DNA from: Loktanella sp. 5RATIMAR09
Lineage (GTDB): Bacteria > Pseudomonadota > Alphaproteobacteria > Rhodobacterales > Rhodobacteraceae
Direction of reading: 5' to 3'
Length of the DNA stretch: 43,795 nt
NCBI RefSeq assembly: GCF_001419985.1
Contig: NZ_LJAL01000017.1
Location: 1-43,795 of the forward strand
The notes under the pieces are model-generated. The model was not told the origin of the DNA. It saw only the letters and a program-made list of their open reading frames with translations, and made no database searches. Position numbers and translations under genes: made by a program. Below are positions 30,023-37,924 of this stretch, piece after piece. Each line of letters starts with the position of its first letter. The first letter of the stretch is position 1.

Positions 30023-30262
30023 TTAGCTGTCGTCTTCTTCGGGGCTTTCGATGTCGACTGTCGGCACTTCCAGAGTGATCTCTTCGGTGCCAGTTTCGAT
30101 ATCGCCGACTTCGGCGTTGAATTCGGGCATGTTGCCCTCTTCAACGGTCACATCCACATCGGGCAAACTTGCCTCTTCGGTCTGGTTGATATCGACCATG
30201 TAGATGCCAAAACCGATGGCAACGGCGGCGACGACGACTGCGAGAACTGATGCGGTTTTCAT
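30023..30262 (-). CDS. Small acidic membrane-anchored or secreted protein (79 aa)
   Basis: The product begins MKTASVLAVVVAAVAIGFGI, a signal anchor, followed by a strongly acidic Thr/Glu/Asp-rich tail (PDVDVTVEEGNMPEFNAEVG...ESPEEDDS). No family is recognised. GAAGGAG precedes the ATG. An EcfG-type promoter lies 33 bases upstream. The location is probably the periplasmic face of the inner membrane. Confidence 0.8.
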   Translation of the reverse strand: MKTASVLAVVVAAVAIGFGIYMVDINQTEEASLPDVDVTVEEGNMPEFNAEVGDIETGTEEITLEVPTVDIESPEEDDS

Positions 30263-30295
30263 ACTCTCTCTCCTTCATTGAGGTTACACAGAGAC

Positions 30296-30320
30296 AACAA
30301 CCGGCCCGCACTTCCGTTCC
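30296..30320 (-). promoter_or_regulatory. EcfG-type promoter (GGAAC-N16-TGTT) for 30262 operon
   Basis: On the minus strand GGAAC is at 30320-30316 and TGTT at 30299-30296, 33 bases before the start at 30262. Confidence 0.7.
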
Positions 30321-30345
30321 AAGGTTTCTGTAAAAAGGCCTGCGC

Positions 30346-31074
30346 TTACAACAGCGGCCGTGGCGGAAGGGTGGTGTCCTCGATCATGGCGACCGCCGCC
30401 AGCTTATCAATATCGGCGATGCTCAACACACCATCGGACCACTGCGCCAACTGCCGATTGCGCAGTTTCGCAAGCGTTTTGTTGGTGTGCACAAGCGACA
30501 GCCCCAACGCATCCGCAAGATCCTGCTGGCGGAAGGGCAGGGGCATCTGGCTTTTCGAGACCATATTCAACTGCTGCCCGCGCAGGTAAACCTTGGCCAG
30601 CGCCCAGGCCACCGATTGAAGCGCGTCACGCTGGCCGACGGTTGCCAGTGCATCGCCGAGGAAATGTTCCTCGATCGCGGCCAGCCATGTGACCGAAAAC
30701 GCCCGTTCGGGGTTGTCCTTGAAAAAATTCCAGATCGCCGAGCGGTTGAAAACGCAAAGTGTCATCTTGGTCGTTGCTTCGACCGAATGGCCCATTTCGC
30801 CCATGACACCGGCCTGCAAGCCGATGAAATCACCCGGCAGAATGAAGTTCACGACCTGTCGTTGCCCGTTTTCGAGGTATTTATACCGCAGTCCCATTCC
30901 GTGCAGCGCGGTGAACAACTGCGGGCTGTTCGAGCCCTGCATCAGGATCGGCGCACCGGCGTCAACCACAAGTTCGCCGACTTTGAACCGTTGCATCGCG
31001 TTCACTTCGTCCTGCGACATCGGCAGAAATTGGTGCTGCAACCGCAGCGGGCACTGTTTACATTTCGTCGCCAA
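30346..31074 (-). CDS. Crp/Fnr family transcriptional regulator
   Basis: A 242-residue regulator. The N-terminal CKQCPLR holds a C-x-x-C near residue 5-8 as in Fnr-like proteins, followed by the cyclic-nucleotide-like barrel (DAGAPILMQGSNSPQLFTALHGMGLRYK; QVVNFILPGDFIGL) and a winged helix-turn-helix (FRQQDLADALGLSLVHTNKTLAKLRNRQLA). It lacks the full four-cysteine set of oxygen-sensing Fnr. It is a likely regulator of stress or redox genes; its targets are unknown. It is divergent from the pseudo-receiver gene and has no EcfG motif. Confidence 0.92.
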   Translation of the reverse strand: MATKCKQCPLRLQHQFLPMSQDEVNAMQRFKVGELVVDAGAPILMQGSNSPQLFTALHGMGLRYKYLENGQRQVVNFILPGDFIGLQAGVMGEMGHSVEATTKMTLCVFNRSAIWNFFKDNPERAFSVTWLAAIEEHFLGDALATVGQRDALQSVAWALAKVYLRGQQLNMVSKSQMPLPFRQQDLADALGLSLVHTNKTLAKLRNRQLAQWSDGVLSIADIDKLAAVAMIEDTTLPPRPLL

Positions 31075-31154
31075 TTTATTTTCCCTATCCTATGTCATAG
31101 ATTAATGCAGCGTTCTGCACGGCCATGTAGAAAGACGTGTCCACGGGGGTGAAT

Positions 31155-31508
31155 GTGACCGAGAGCTTTATCATTATCGAACCTGACCCGATCGTGGTGA
31201 TGGACATCGAGGGGTTATTGACCGCTCAGTTCCCCCGCGCGCGCATCGCTGCGGGTGCGTCGCTTGCCGACATTGGCCCTGCCGTTGACGGCTGCGGCCC
31301 TGAAACGACCTTTGTTGTGAAGGGGTCAATCGTCGCGGACGACGATGACCTCAGGCGTGTTGTGGCCGGTGCCGCCGTTCGCAAGTCACGGATCGTTGTC
31401 ATCGGCGGCCCCTTTGAGTTTGATTTCGCCGCAACATTCATCGAACTGCCTTTCAGCTCTGACATGATGCTGGCCGTGATGACACAGGACAGGCCGCCCG
31501 CGTCGTAA
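31155..31508 (+). CDS. Degenerate receiver-like protein (pseudo-receiver)
   Basis: About 117 residues from GTG 31155 (GTGs at 31137 and 31149 are also possible). The sequence [20 protein letters not shown] follows the start of receiver domains, and [11 protein letters not shown] and [11 protein letters not shown] align with the later blocks, but the catalytic residues are lost: the acidic pair reads EPD, the phospho-acceptor block reads FVVKGS with no Asp, the Thr/Ser position is Gly and the Lys of KPF is Leu. It cannot work by normal phosphorylation. It may act as a phosphorylation-independent partner, for example as a decoy in stress signalling. It is divergent from the Crp/Fnr gene. Confidence 0.7.
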   Translation: MTESFIIIEPDPIVVMDIEGLLTAQFPRARIAAGASLADIGPAVDGCGPETTFVVKGSIVADDDDLRRVVAGAAVRKSRIVVIGGPFEFDFAATFIELPFSSDMMLAVMTQDRPPAS

Positions 31509-31646
31509 CGGCTGTTGCACCTTGCGCGCAGATGACTGCTGGTGCGGGCAGGTTTTCGTTGGATCAGCATCTCTCTTCTCCCCCCGTATCGCCGCGTTCC
31601 CGAGTGATCAACGCAGAGATCGGCAAATCGTTTCATCCCCAAAGAT

Positions 31647-31672
31647 GGAACCAAAGCCGCATTCGGGACGTT
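31647..31672 (+). promoter_or_regulatory. EcfG-type promoter (GGAAC-N17-CGTT) for DUF1328-dps
   Basis: GGAAC 31647-31651, a 17-base spacer and CGTT 31669-31672, 57 bases before the ATG at 31730. Confidence 0.7.
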
Positions 31673-31729
31673 TGGTTTGTGAAATTCGCGCATCATGATT
31701 TGCGCGACAACAAACCAAAGGAGTTCACC

Positions 31730-31891
31730 ATGCTGTACTATGCACTTGCGTTTCTACTGGTTGCCATCGTCGCGGCCGTATTCGGATTTGGCGGGATCGC
31801 CTCGGCCTCGGCGGGCATCGCGCAAATCCTGTTCTTTATCTTCCTTGTCCTGTTCATCGTGACGCTGATTGCGCGCGCTGTCCGCAGTTAA
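31730..31891 (+). CDS. DUF1328 family small membrane protein (53 aa)
   Basis: The product [40 protein letters not shown]... has two membrane helices with the conserved [22 protein letters not shown] core of DUF1328 (YtjA) proteins, which are stress-induced and of unknown role. AAAGGAG precedes the ATG. It lies 19 bases before dps, so the pair shares the EcfG-type promoter. Confidence 0.95.
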   Translation: MLYYALAFLLVAIVAAVFGFGGIASASAGIAQILFFIFLVLFIVTLIARAVRS

Positions 31892-31910
31892 CCCACGAAA
31901 GGAGTACGAT

Positions 31911-32408
31911 ATGACACAGTCATTGAATGTTGTCACAGAACCCCGCACGGTTTCATCCGGTGTGCGCGAACCTGATACGGTCGCTGGCGGTTTAGCCGAT
32001 GTGTTGGCCGACACCTATATGCTGACCTACAAGACACACGCCTACCACTGGAACGTTGAAGGGCCGCTGTTCTATGCGATCCACAACCTGACCGAAGGGC
32101 AATACGAGGACATGTTCGCCGCCGCTGACGAACTGGCCGAGCGGATCCGCGCCGTGGGCCGGATGGCGCCGATGTCGATGGGCGATATCCGCGACAGGTC
32201 TGTTGTCGAAGACAGCCCCGAAAAGATTTCAGCCGGTGACATGTGCAAGGCGCTGGCCACCGATCACGAGCGCATCGCGCACCGCCTGCACGCATTGATC
32301 AAGATCTCGGGCGATCACAACGATCCCGTGACCGAGGATCTGGCGACAGCGCGGTCCGCGTTTCACGAACAGGCCGCATGGATGCTCAAAGCACTCGTCG
32401 CGGAATAA
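31911..32408 (+). CDS. dps: Dps family DNA-binding ferritin
   Basis: A 165-residue Dps protein, a dodecameric ferritin that oxidises Fe2+ with H2O2 and protects DNA. The inter-subunit ferroxidase residues are present: His46 in THAYHWNVEG, His58 in FYAIHNLTEGQYEDM, Asp73 and Glu77 in AADELAERIRA. The N-terminal tail (about 25 residues) is not strongly basic, so DNA binding may be weak. AAAGGAG precedes the ATG at 31911. It is co-transcribed with DUF1328 under an EcfG-type promoter, a usual control for dps in alphaproteobacteria. Confidence 0.95.
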   Translation: MTQSLNVVTEPRTVSSGVREPDTVAGGLADVLADTYMLTYKTHAYHWNVEGPLFYAIHNLTEGQYEDMFAAADELAERIRAVGRMAPMSMGDIRDRSVVEDSPEKISAGDMCKALATDHERIAHRLHALIKISGDHNDPVTEDLATARSAFHEQAAWMLKALVAE

Positions 32409-32415
32409 AACAAAG

Positions 32416-32446
32416 CCCCCCGCCCGAACAGGCCGGGGGGTTTTTT
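32416..32446. terminator. Terminator between dps and exoD
   Basis: A C6/G6 stem (32416-32440) with a GCC/GGC extension and an internal mismatch is followed by TTTTTT, between convergent genes. Confidence 0.75.
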
Positions 32447-32449
32447 CTT

Positions 32450-33073
32450 TCAGGTTGCCGCCCTGACGATCAACAATGCGACAACCCCGTAGGGCAACAT
32501 GCCGATGATGGTCAGCAACCCGTCGCGCGTCAGCATCCCCAAGGCAAGCAAGGCCACGCCGACGCCGAGGATGGACGAGCTGAACGGCACGAATTCCAGC
32601 ACCGGCATGAGCAGACCCGACACAAGGCACAGGATTTGCGGGACAAAAACCAGCGGGCGATGCGCAAAGATACGCATGCGCGTCTGTGTCCGGGCGTCGA
32701 TCCAGCGGGCCACAGGGTAGAGTTTGCGAAACGCGTTGCGCACAAGATGGCCCTGCACCTCGCGGCGCAACACCCAATCCGGAAACCACAGATGCCTGCG
32801 TTGCAACAACATCTGCCCCGCAACCAGAAAGATCAGGACGCCCATTGTCGTGGAAAAAAACGGAATACCGCTGAGCGGGGTGGCGACGGCCAGCGCAGGC
32901 AACAACAGGATGGGCGCAAAGCCTGCACCGCCGATTGTGCGCAGCACCTCGCGCAGGGAAATCCGGTCCGCTGCGGCAAGATCAATCACCTGACTGATGA
33001 TTTCGGTCAAACCCCGCATAACCGGAGGTGCATCAGGCATGTGATCCGCCCGATGCAATTGGTTATCCCTCAT
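32450..33073 (-). CDS. ExoD family membrane protein
   Basis: A 207-residue protein of the ExoD family (named from Sinorhizobium, where mutants have altered exopolysaccharide and are sensitive to alkali). It shows RISLREVLRTIGGAGFAPILLLPALAVATPLSGIPFFST, then RRHLWFPDWVLRRE and C-terminal hydrophobic helices (about 145-200). It begins one base after the phyR stop codon, so it is co-transcribed with phyR. An alternative start is the Met at 33040. It is a likely member of the stress regulon. Confidence 0.88.
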   Translation of the reverse strand: MRDNQLHRADHMPDAPPVMRGLTEIISQVIDLAAADRISLREVLRTIGGAGFAPILLLPALAVATPLSGIPFFSTTMGVLIFLVAGQMLLQRRHLWFPDWVLRREVQGHLVRNAFRKLYPVARWIDARTQTRMRIFAHRPLVFVPQILCLVSGLLMPVLEFVPFSSSILGVGVALLALGMLTRDGLLTIIGMLPYGVVALLIVRAAT

Positions 33074-33074
33074 T

Positions 33075-33884
33075 TCAGGCTTTCAATGTCGCTGTTGACG
33101 CAAAGAACATCGCCTGACTGACGGCGGACTGGACCTGTGCCTCCTGGAAGGGTTTGGAAATCAGGAAGGCGGGTTCGGGGCGGTCGCCTGTCAAAAGCCG
33201 CTCGGGGAAGGCTGTGATAAAGATCACGGGCACATCGTTGGTTTTCAACAGGTCGTTGACCGCATCAATCCCCGAGGAATTATCGGCCAGCTGGATATCG
33301 GCAAGGATCAGATCCGCCGGTTCGTTCCTGCCCAGCTCGACGGCTTCGGCGTGGGTGCGGGCCACGCCTGTGACCGTATGGCCAAGCGATGTCACGATAT
33401 CGGTGATATCTGCGGCGATGATCGGTTCGTCTTCGATAATCATCACGCGGCCCTGCACGCTGGCGGTCAGTTCACTGTTGGCGGCCTTGATCAGGCGGCG
33501 GACCTCGTCTGCGTCGACGTCCATGATCGTCGCGACATCCTTGATGTTGAATTCCTCGATCGTGCGCAGCAACAGCGCCTCGCGGGAATTGGCGGTCAAT
33601 TTCGACAACAGGCCATGGGCGCGCGCGCGCGGGTCGCTTCCTTCATCCTGAAACATCTGGCCCGACGACGACCAGATCGCATGAAAGCAACGGAACAAAT
33701 TCACCTTCATGGCGTTGTCGTTTTCAAAATCACTGCGGTCCTTCAGGATCGCCTCAAGTGTTGCAACGGTGTATTTGTCACCCCGCGATTGCGACCCTGT
33801 CAGGGCACGTGCGTAACGCCGCAAATATGGCAACTCAGCCGCGATCAGATCGGAAAAACTTTGCTCCGGTGCCGTGTCGTTCAT
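33075..33884 (-). CDS. phyR: PhyR, anti-anti-sigma response regulator of the general stress response
   Basis: A 269-residue PhyR. An N-terminal sigma-like domain (about 10-140; LPYLRRYARALTGSQSRGDKYT, then SREALLLRTIEEFNIKDVATIM) mimics EcfG; a C-terminal receiver (about 146-265) has Glu151/Asp152, phospho-acceptor Asp196 in LILADIQLA, Thr224 in IFITAFPERLLTG and Lys244 in LISKPF. On phosphorylation it opens and sequesters NepR, freeing EcfG. The start at 33884 is the expected PhyR N-terminus; a longer frame to 34004 runs through the promoter. Its exact EcfG-type promoter overlaps the nepR promoter. Confidence 0.97.
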   Translation of the reverse strand: MNDTAPEQSFSDLIAAELPYLRRYARALTGSQSRGDKYTVATLEAILKDRSDFENDNAMKVNLFRCFHAIWSSSGQMFQDEGSDPRARAHGLLSKLTANSREALLLRTIEEFNIKDVATIMDVDADEVRRLIKAANSELTASVQGRVMIIEDEPIIAADITDIVTSLGHTVTGVARTHAEAVELGRNEPADLILADIQLADNSSGIDAVNDLLKTNDVPVIFITAFPERLLTGDRPEPAFLISKPFQEAQVQSAVSQAMFFASTATLKA

Positions 33885-33911
33885 TTTTTTGACCTTTTTT
33901 GTAGTAATGTG

Positions 33912-33936
33912 GGAACCAACGCTGAGGTTATCAGTT
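33912..33936 (+). promoter_or_regulatory. EcfG-type promoter (GGAAC-N16-AGTT) for nepR-ecfG operon
   Basis: GGAAC 33912-33916 and AGTT 33933-33936, 46 bases before the nepR ATG at 33983. It almost fully overlaps the opposing phyR promoter. Confidence 0.6.
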
Positions 33937-33942
33937 CGTTCC
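33918..33942 (-). promoter_or_regulatory. EcfG-type promoter (GGAAC-N16-CGTT) for phyR-exoD
   Basis: On the minus strand GGAAC is at 33942-33938 and CGTT at 33921-33918, an exact match 33 bases before the phyR start at 33884. Confidence 0.8.
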
Positions 33943-33982
33943 CGGCAGGTGGCAATTTTTTTAGATGAGGCAGCAAAGAGCG

Positions 33983-34147
33983 ATGGCAAGTAAAGAAGAC
34001 GCAAAGCAGGACAAGATCGACCGGTATATCGACCAGAATCTGAAGAAGGTTTTTTCGGATCTGGAAAATGACGATATGCCGTCCGAGATCATTGATCTTT
34101 TGTCTGTCCTGCGTGCCCAAGACCAAGAGTTGAAAGGCAAAAAATGA
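33983..34147 (+). CDS. nepR: NepR family anti-sigma factor
   Basis: A 54-residue NepR: a short polar start (MASKEDAKQDKI), then DRYIDQNLKKVFSDLENDDMPSEIIDLLSVLRAQ, the helix-turn-helix-like core that binds EcfG or, on stress, PhyR. It holds EcfG inactive without stress. An upstream ATG at 33965 is possible. The stop codon overlaps the ecfG start (ATGA), so anti-sigma and sigma are translationally coupled. Confidence 0.94.
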   Translation: MASKEDAKQDKIDRYIDQNLKKVFSDLENDDMPSEIIDLLSVLRAQDQELKGKK

Positions 34148-34698
34148 GTCATCCAGACCCCAGAGACGAGCTGGTAACGCATTTGCCGGCCCTGCGTGCC
34201 TTTGCGCTCAGCCTGACCCGCAACCGCGCCACTGCGGATGATATGATGCAGGATGCGGTTCTGAAAGCATGGACAAATATGGATAAATTTCAGGCCGGCA
34301 CCAACATGCGCGCCTGGTTGTTCACGATCCTGCGCAACAATTACTATTCGTCCCGTCGCAAGCTGAACCGCGAAGTGGCCGATGTGGACAATGCCTTTTC
34401 CGACACCCTGTCGGTCAAACCCGATCATGACGGACGCCTGCAGATGATGGATTTCAAGGCGGCCTTTGCACAATTGGCGGACGAACACCGCGAAGCCCTG
34501 ATCCTCGTCGGGGCCTCCGGTTTTTCCTATGATGACGCAGCCGAGATGTGCGGTGTGGCCACCGGAACAATGAAAAGCCGGGTGAACCGTGCCCGCGCCA
34601 AACTGACCGAGATGTTGCAACTCAACGATGACGAGGCCCTTGAATTGACCGATCGCGCCACGATGGCAGTGGTCGGGAGTCCGAATGTCCCGTCATGA
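34144..34698 (+). CDS. ecfG: EcfG, ECF15-type general stress sigma factor
   Basis: A 184-residue ECF sigma factor. Region 2 (about 14-80) contains LPALRAFALSLTRNRATADDMMQDAVLKAWTNMDKF and MRAWLFTILRNNYYSSRRK; region 4 (about 105-157) contains HREALILVGASGFSYDDAAEMCGVATGTMKSRVNRARAKL. It directs RNA polymerase to GGAAC-N16/17-CGTT promoters, of which this plasmid has about two dozen, including one before this operon (autoregulation). It overlaps both neighbours by four bases, ATGA. Confidence 0.97.
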   Translation: MSHPDPRDELVTHLPALRAFALSLTRNRATADDMMQDAVLKAWTNMDKFQAGTNMRAWLFTILRNNYYSSRRKLNREVADVDNAFSDTLSVKPDHDGRLQMMDFKAAFAQLADEHREALILVGASGFSYDDAAEMCGVATGTMKSRVNRARAKLTEMLQLNDDEALELTDRATMAVVGSPNVPS

Positions 34699-36401
34699 CG
34701 CCGGGGCCGTGGTACAAGAAACTGAGCGTTCAACTGATTGCGCTTCTGACGCTCGCATTGCTGCCGCTCGGAGCCGTTGCAATTTTCCAGACAAATCGCG
34801 TGGCCGCAGAAACCGACGCGAATGCGGGTCTTGCCCTGCTGAGCCTGACCGAGGCTGCCGCGCGCCGCGAACAGATATTGATCGAACGCGCGATCGGTAC
34901 CGCGCGTCTGTTCCGGTCGATTGCCCCCGCTTTTCTGGAGGAGCCGGAAAACTGCGCCTCTCAACTTGCCCCGTTCATAGAGACAAACCCGCAGTACAGC
35001 TTTATTGCCGTGATCCCGCAGTCCGGTATCGTTGAATGTTCGTCATCCGGTGAAATCATCAATCTCAACGGCGTCGATACCTTCGCCGAGCTGATGTCCA
35101 CACAGGAACCCGCAATTGTCGTGGACCGCAACGGCCACGCAAGCGGCGAATCCGTCTTCGTCGTGTCCGAACCCCTTGAACTGGACGGCGCGTTTGCGGG
35201 TTTTGTGTCTGTCTCGATTCCCCATCGCAGTTTGCCTGCGTACATCGAAAACAACGACCAGTATGAGGGCTTGGTTGAATTGATGACATTCAACCAAGCG
35301 GGCACTGTCCTGACGGCGCGGGGTGGCTTGGACGCGGCAACACCGGAATTGCCTGCGGGACTGGAACTTGCCGGTCTGTTTTCGACACAATCGCAGACGT
35401 TTCGCGCGGACAACAGGCGCGGGCTTGAGCGGCGCTACAGCGTTGTTCCCATTCCCGGCAGCCCCACGTCGGTTCTGGCGATCTGGGAATTAGACAACGC
35501 AGTCAGCCTGCCGGCCAAGATTTCACCGGCGATTTTTCCGTTGTTGATGTGGCTTGCCAGCATGGGCGTGGCGATGTTGGCGATGAATACGCTGGTGATC
35601 CGCCACCTGTCGCGGATCCGGCGCAAGATGGATGCATTTGCGGATGACCGCAACACGCACCGGGCCTATGCACCCACTACGCTGTTCCCGATCGAAATTG
35701 AAATGCTGGAAGAAAACTTTGCCCGCATGAGCGAAGAGATCCTGCGCGACGAAGCGGGCATGGAAAACGCCGTGCGCGAGAAGGGGGTTCTGGTCAAGGA
35801 AATCCATCATCGGGTCAAAAACAACCTTCAGCTGATTTCATCCATCATCAATATGCAAATTCGCAATGCCGAGGCGGATGAGACGAAAACCGTCTTGCGG
35901 CGCATTCAGGACCGCGTTCTCAGTCTGGCGACAATCCACCGCGATCTTTATCAGTCGCAAGATGGCGGGCGCGTGAACGCAGGCAATCTTTTGACCGAGA
36001 TCGTTGAAAAATCTGCCGAGCTTGTCACCGGCGAGGGGCGTGATCTGGACCTGCAGATGCAGATTGATCCGGTGTTGCTTTATCCCGATCAGGCGGTGCC
36101 TTTGTCGCTTGTCGTCTCGGAGGCTGCGACGAATGCGTTAAAGCATATCGGCGCCCAGTCCGGCAGAGGCGGTACATTCGAGGTCCGTTTGACGCAGGAC
36201 GGCACGACCTGCACGCTGGTCATGACAAATTCTGTCGGTGTGAAACGAAGCCGGGACAGCACCGGCCTTGGCAGCAAGCTGATGAAAGCCTTTGCCATGC
36301 AGCTTGGTGGAACAATCGACATCGACGACACGGACGACCGCTATTCCTTGACGCTTCAATTCAATGCTGACGACTTTCAACCGGAGGCACGGGACTATTG
36401 A
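34695..36401 (+). CDS. HisKA_2 sensor histidine kinase, PhyK type
   Basis: A 568-residue membrane kinase. Membrane helices lie at about 11-31 and 278-298 and flank a periplasmic sensor domain of some 245 residues, probably dCACHE-like. A HAMP-like linker follows, then the kinase: His371 in VKEIHHRVKNNLQLISSI (HisKA_2) and Asn480 in SEAATNALKH, with GLGSKLM as the G-box. HisKA_2/HWE kinases phosphorylate PhyR. The four-base overlap with ecfG makes it the best candidate for the local PhyR kinase. It is also coupled to the phospholipase D-like gene. Confidence 0.94.
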   Translation: MTPGPWYKKLSVQLIALLTLALLPLGAVAIFQTNRVAAETDANAGLALLSLTEAAARREQILIERAIGTARLFRSIAPAFLEEPENCASQLAPFIETNPQYSFIAVIPQSGIVECSSSGEIINLNGVDTFAELMSTQEPAIVVDRNGHASGESVFVVSEPLELDGAFAGFVSVSIPHRSLPAYIENNDQYEGLVELMTFNQAGTVLTARGGLDAATPELPAGLELAGLFSTQSQTFRADNRRGLERRYSVVPIPGSPTSVLAIWELDNAVSLPAKISPAIFPLLMWLASMGVAMLAMNTLVIRHLSRIRRKMDAFADDRNTHRAYAPTTLFPIEIEMLEENFARMSEEILRDEAGMENAVREKGVLVKEIHHRVKNNLQLISSIINMQIRNAEADETKTVLRRIQDRVLSLATIHRDLYQSQDGGRVNAGNLLTEIVEKSAELVTGEGRDLDLQMQIDPVLLYPDQAVPLSLVVSEAATNALKHIGAQSGRGGTFEVRLTQDGTTCTLVMTNSVGVKRSRDSTGLGSKLMKAFAMQLGGTIDIDDTDDRYSLTLQFNADDFQPEARDY

Positions 36402-37924
36402 CCGAAACCGACGCACGCAATTTCGAGGTCCTTGTCACAGCACAAGAGGCGTATCCACGGCTGGAATCCGCCTTTCTGGCGGCCGAAAAGGAAGTGGTCG
36501 CGGGCTTTCGTATCTTTGATCCGTGGACCAAACTGCGCTCTGACGCGGCGCGGGCCATTGGCGAGACGTGGTTTGACCTGATCGTTCACACGCTCAATCG
36601 CGGTGTGGCGCTGAATATCATCCTGACGGATTTCGACCCTGTCGTGCGGATGCAGGAACACCGCTACGCGTGGCAATGCCTGCGCGGGTTGTTTGCCGCA
36701 GCCGAGGCCTCGGACCAGCCGGAGAACCTGAAAGCACGGGTTGCGATGCATCCTGCGCGGGTTGGTCTTTTGCCGCGCACATTGCTGTGGCCGCGATCTT
36801 TCAAAGAGGTCGGCGCGCAATTGCGCAAGGTCGAGGCGGATGTGGGTGCCTATCTGAAAGGCACCCCTTATCTGCCCGCGCTTGCCGTGCAGCGCGGCGA
36901 TACCTTGCAGCCCCGCAAATTTCCGCCCCCGCCGCTGGTGCCTGTGACCCACCACCAGAAACTGGCGGTTTTTGACGCCGAAACGCTGTATATCGGTGGT
37001 CTGGATGTGAACGACCGCCGCTATGACACCCCCCGCCATAAGCGCGCGTCGGATGATACCTGGCACGACGTGCAAGTCGTCGTCACCGGAGAGGTCGCGA
37101 CAGAAGCACGCCAGCATCTGCTTGATATGGAAGACGTTTTTTCCGGCGGGACCGCGCGCCATACCACTGCGCTTTTGCGGACGATGTCGGCGAAACGCAA
37201 AATGGCCCTGCCTTACATGTCGCCGGTTCCGGTGGTGTCCGAACTTGAAGATGCCCATCTGGACGCGATCCGCAAGGCAGAGGAACTTATCTATTTCGAG
37301 ACACAGTTCTTCCGCGATGAAGCCATCGCACAGGCGCTGGCCATGCGTGCAAAACAGCAGCGCGGGCTGACACTTGTCATGATGCTGCCCGCCGCACCCG
37401 AGGATATCGCCTTTAGCGACGACTGGGGGCCTGATGCAGCTTATGGCGAACATATGCAGGTCAAATGTGTGGATCTGGTCAACGACAGCTTTGGCGACAG
37501 GGTCTTTATCGGTTCGCCCGCGCAGCCGTGTTCGTCATCATCAAAGGACAGGGATGCACATTTCGGGGCACCTTTGGTGTATCTGCATGCCAAAGTATCG
37601 ATCTTTGACGACACCCTCGGTATCGTCTCATCGGCCAATCTGAACGGACGCAGCATGCGTTGGGACACCGAGGCCGGTGTCGCGACACAGACACAGGCAG
37701 AGGTCGCGCAACTCAAGCGGCGCTGCTTTGCGCATTGGCTGGGTGCGGATGCGGATGACGCGTTTTACGAAAACGCAACAGCCCGTGACGCTTGGGCGGC
37801 GCGTGCGGAACAAAACGCCCGGCTGTCACCCGAGGACCGTGAGGGGTTTGTCCTGCCCTACAAGCTCGAAGCGGCGCGCGAGGATGCTCAGATGTTGCCC
37901 GGTGTGCCGTCAGAGATGACCTGA
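36398..37924 (+). CDS. Phospholipase D-like (cardiolipin synthase-related) protein
   Basis: A 508-residue protein with two intact HKD motifs: His186-x-Lys188-x4-Asp193 in THHQKLAVFDAETLYIGG, and His397-x-Lys399-x4-Asp404 in LHAKVSIFDDTLGIVSSANL. It would hydrolyse or transfer phosphatidyl groups, as PLD or cardiolipin synthase. No clear membrane helix is seen. It starts with TTG at 36398, overlapping the kinase stop by four bases, so it is the last gene of the nepR-ecfG-kinase operon. Its 3' end overlaps the AI-2E gene by 37 bases, tail to tail. Confidence 0.88.
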   Translation: MTETDARNFEVLVTAQEAYPRLESAFLAAEKEVVAGFRIFDPWTKLRSDAARAIGETWFDLIVHTLNRGVALNIILTDFDPVVRMQEHRYAWQCLRGLFAAAEASDQPENLKARVAMHPARVGLLPRTLLWPRSFKEVGAQLRKVEADVGAYLKGTPYLPALAVQRGDTLQPRKFPPPPLVPVTHHQKLAVFDAETLYIGGLDVNDRRYDTPRHKRASDDTWHDVQVVVTGEVATEARQHLLDMEDVFSGGTARHTTALLRTMSAKRKMALPYMSPVPVVSELEDAHLDAIRKAEELIYFETQFFRDEAIAQALAMRAKQQRGLTLVMMLPAAPEDIAFSDDWGPDAAYGEHMQVKCVDLVNDSFGDRVFIGSPAQPCSSSSKDRDAHFGAPLVYLHAKVSIFDDTLGIVSSANLNGRSMRWDTEAGVATQTQAEVAQLKRRCFAHWLGADADDAFYENATARDAWAARAEQNARLSPEDREGFVLPYKLEAAREDAQMLPGVPSEMT

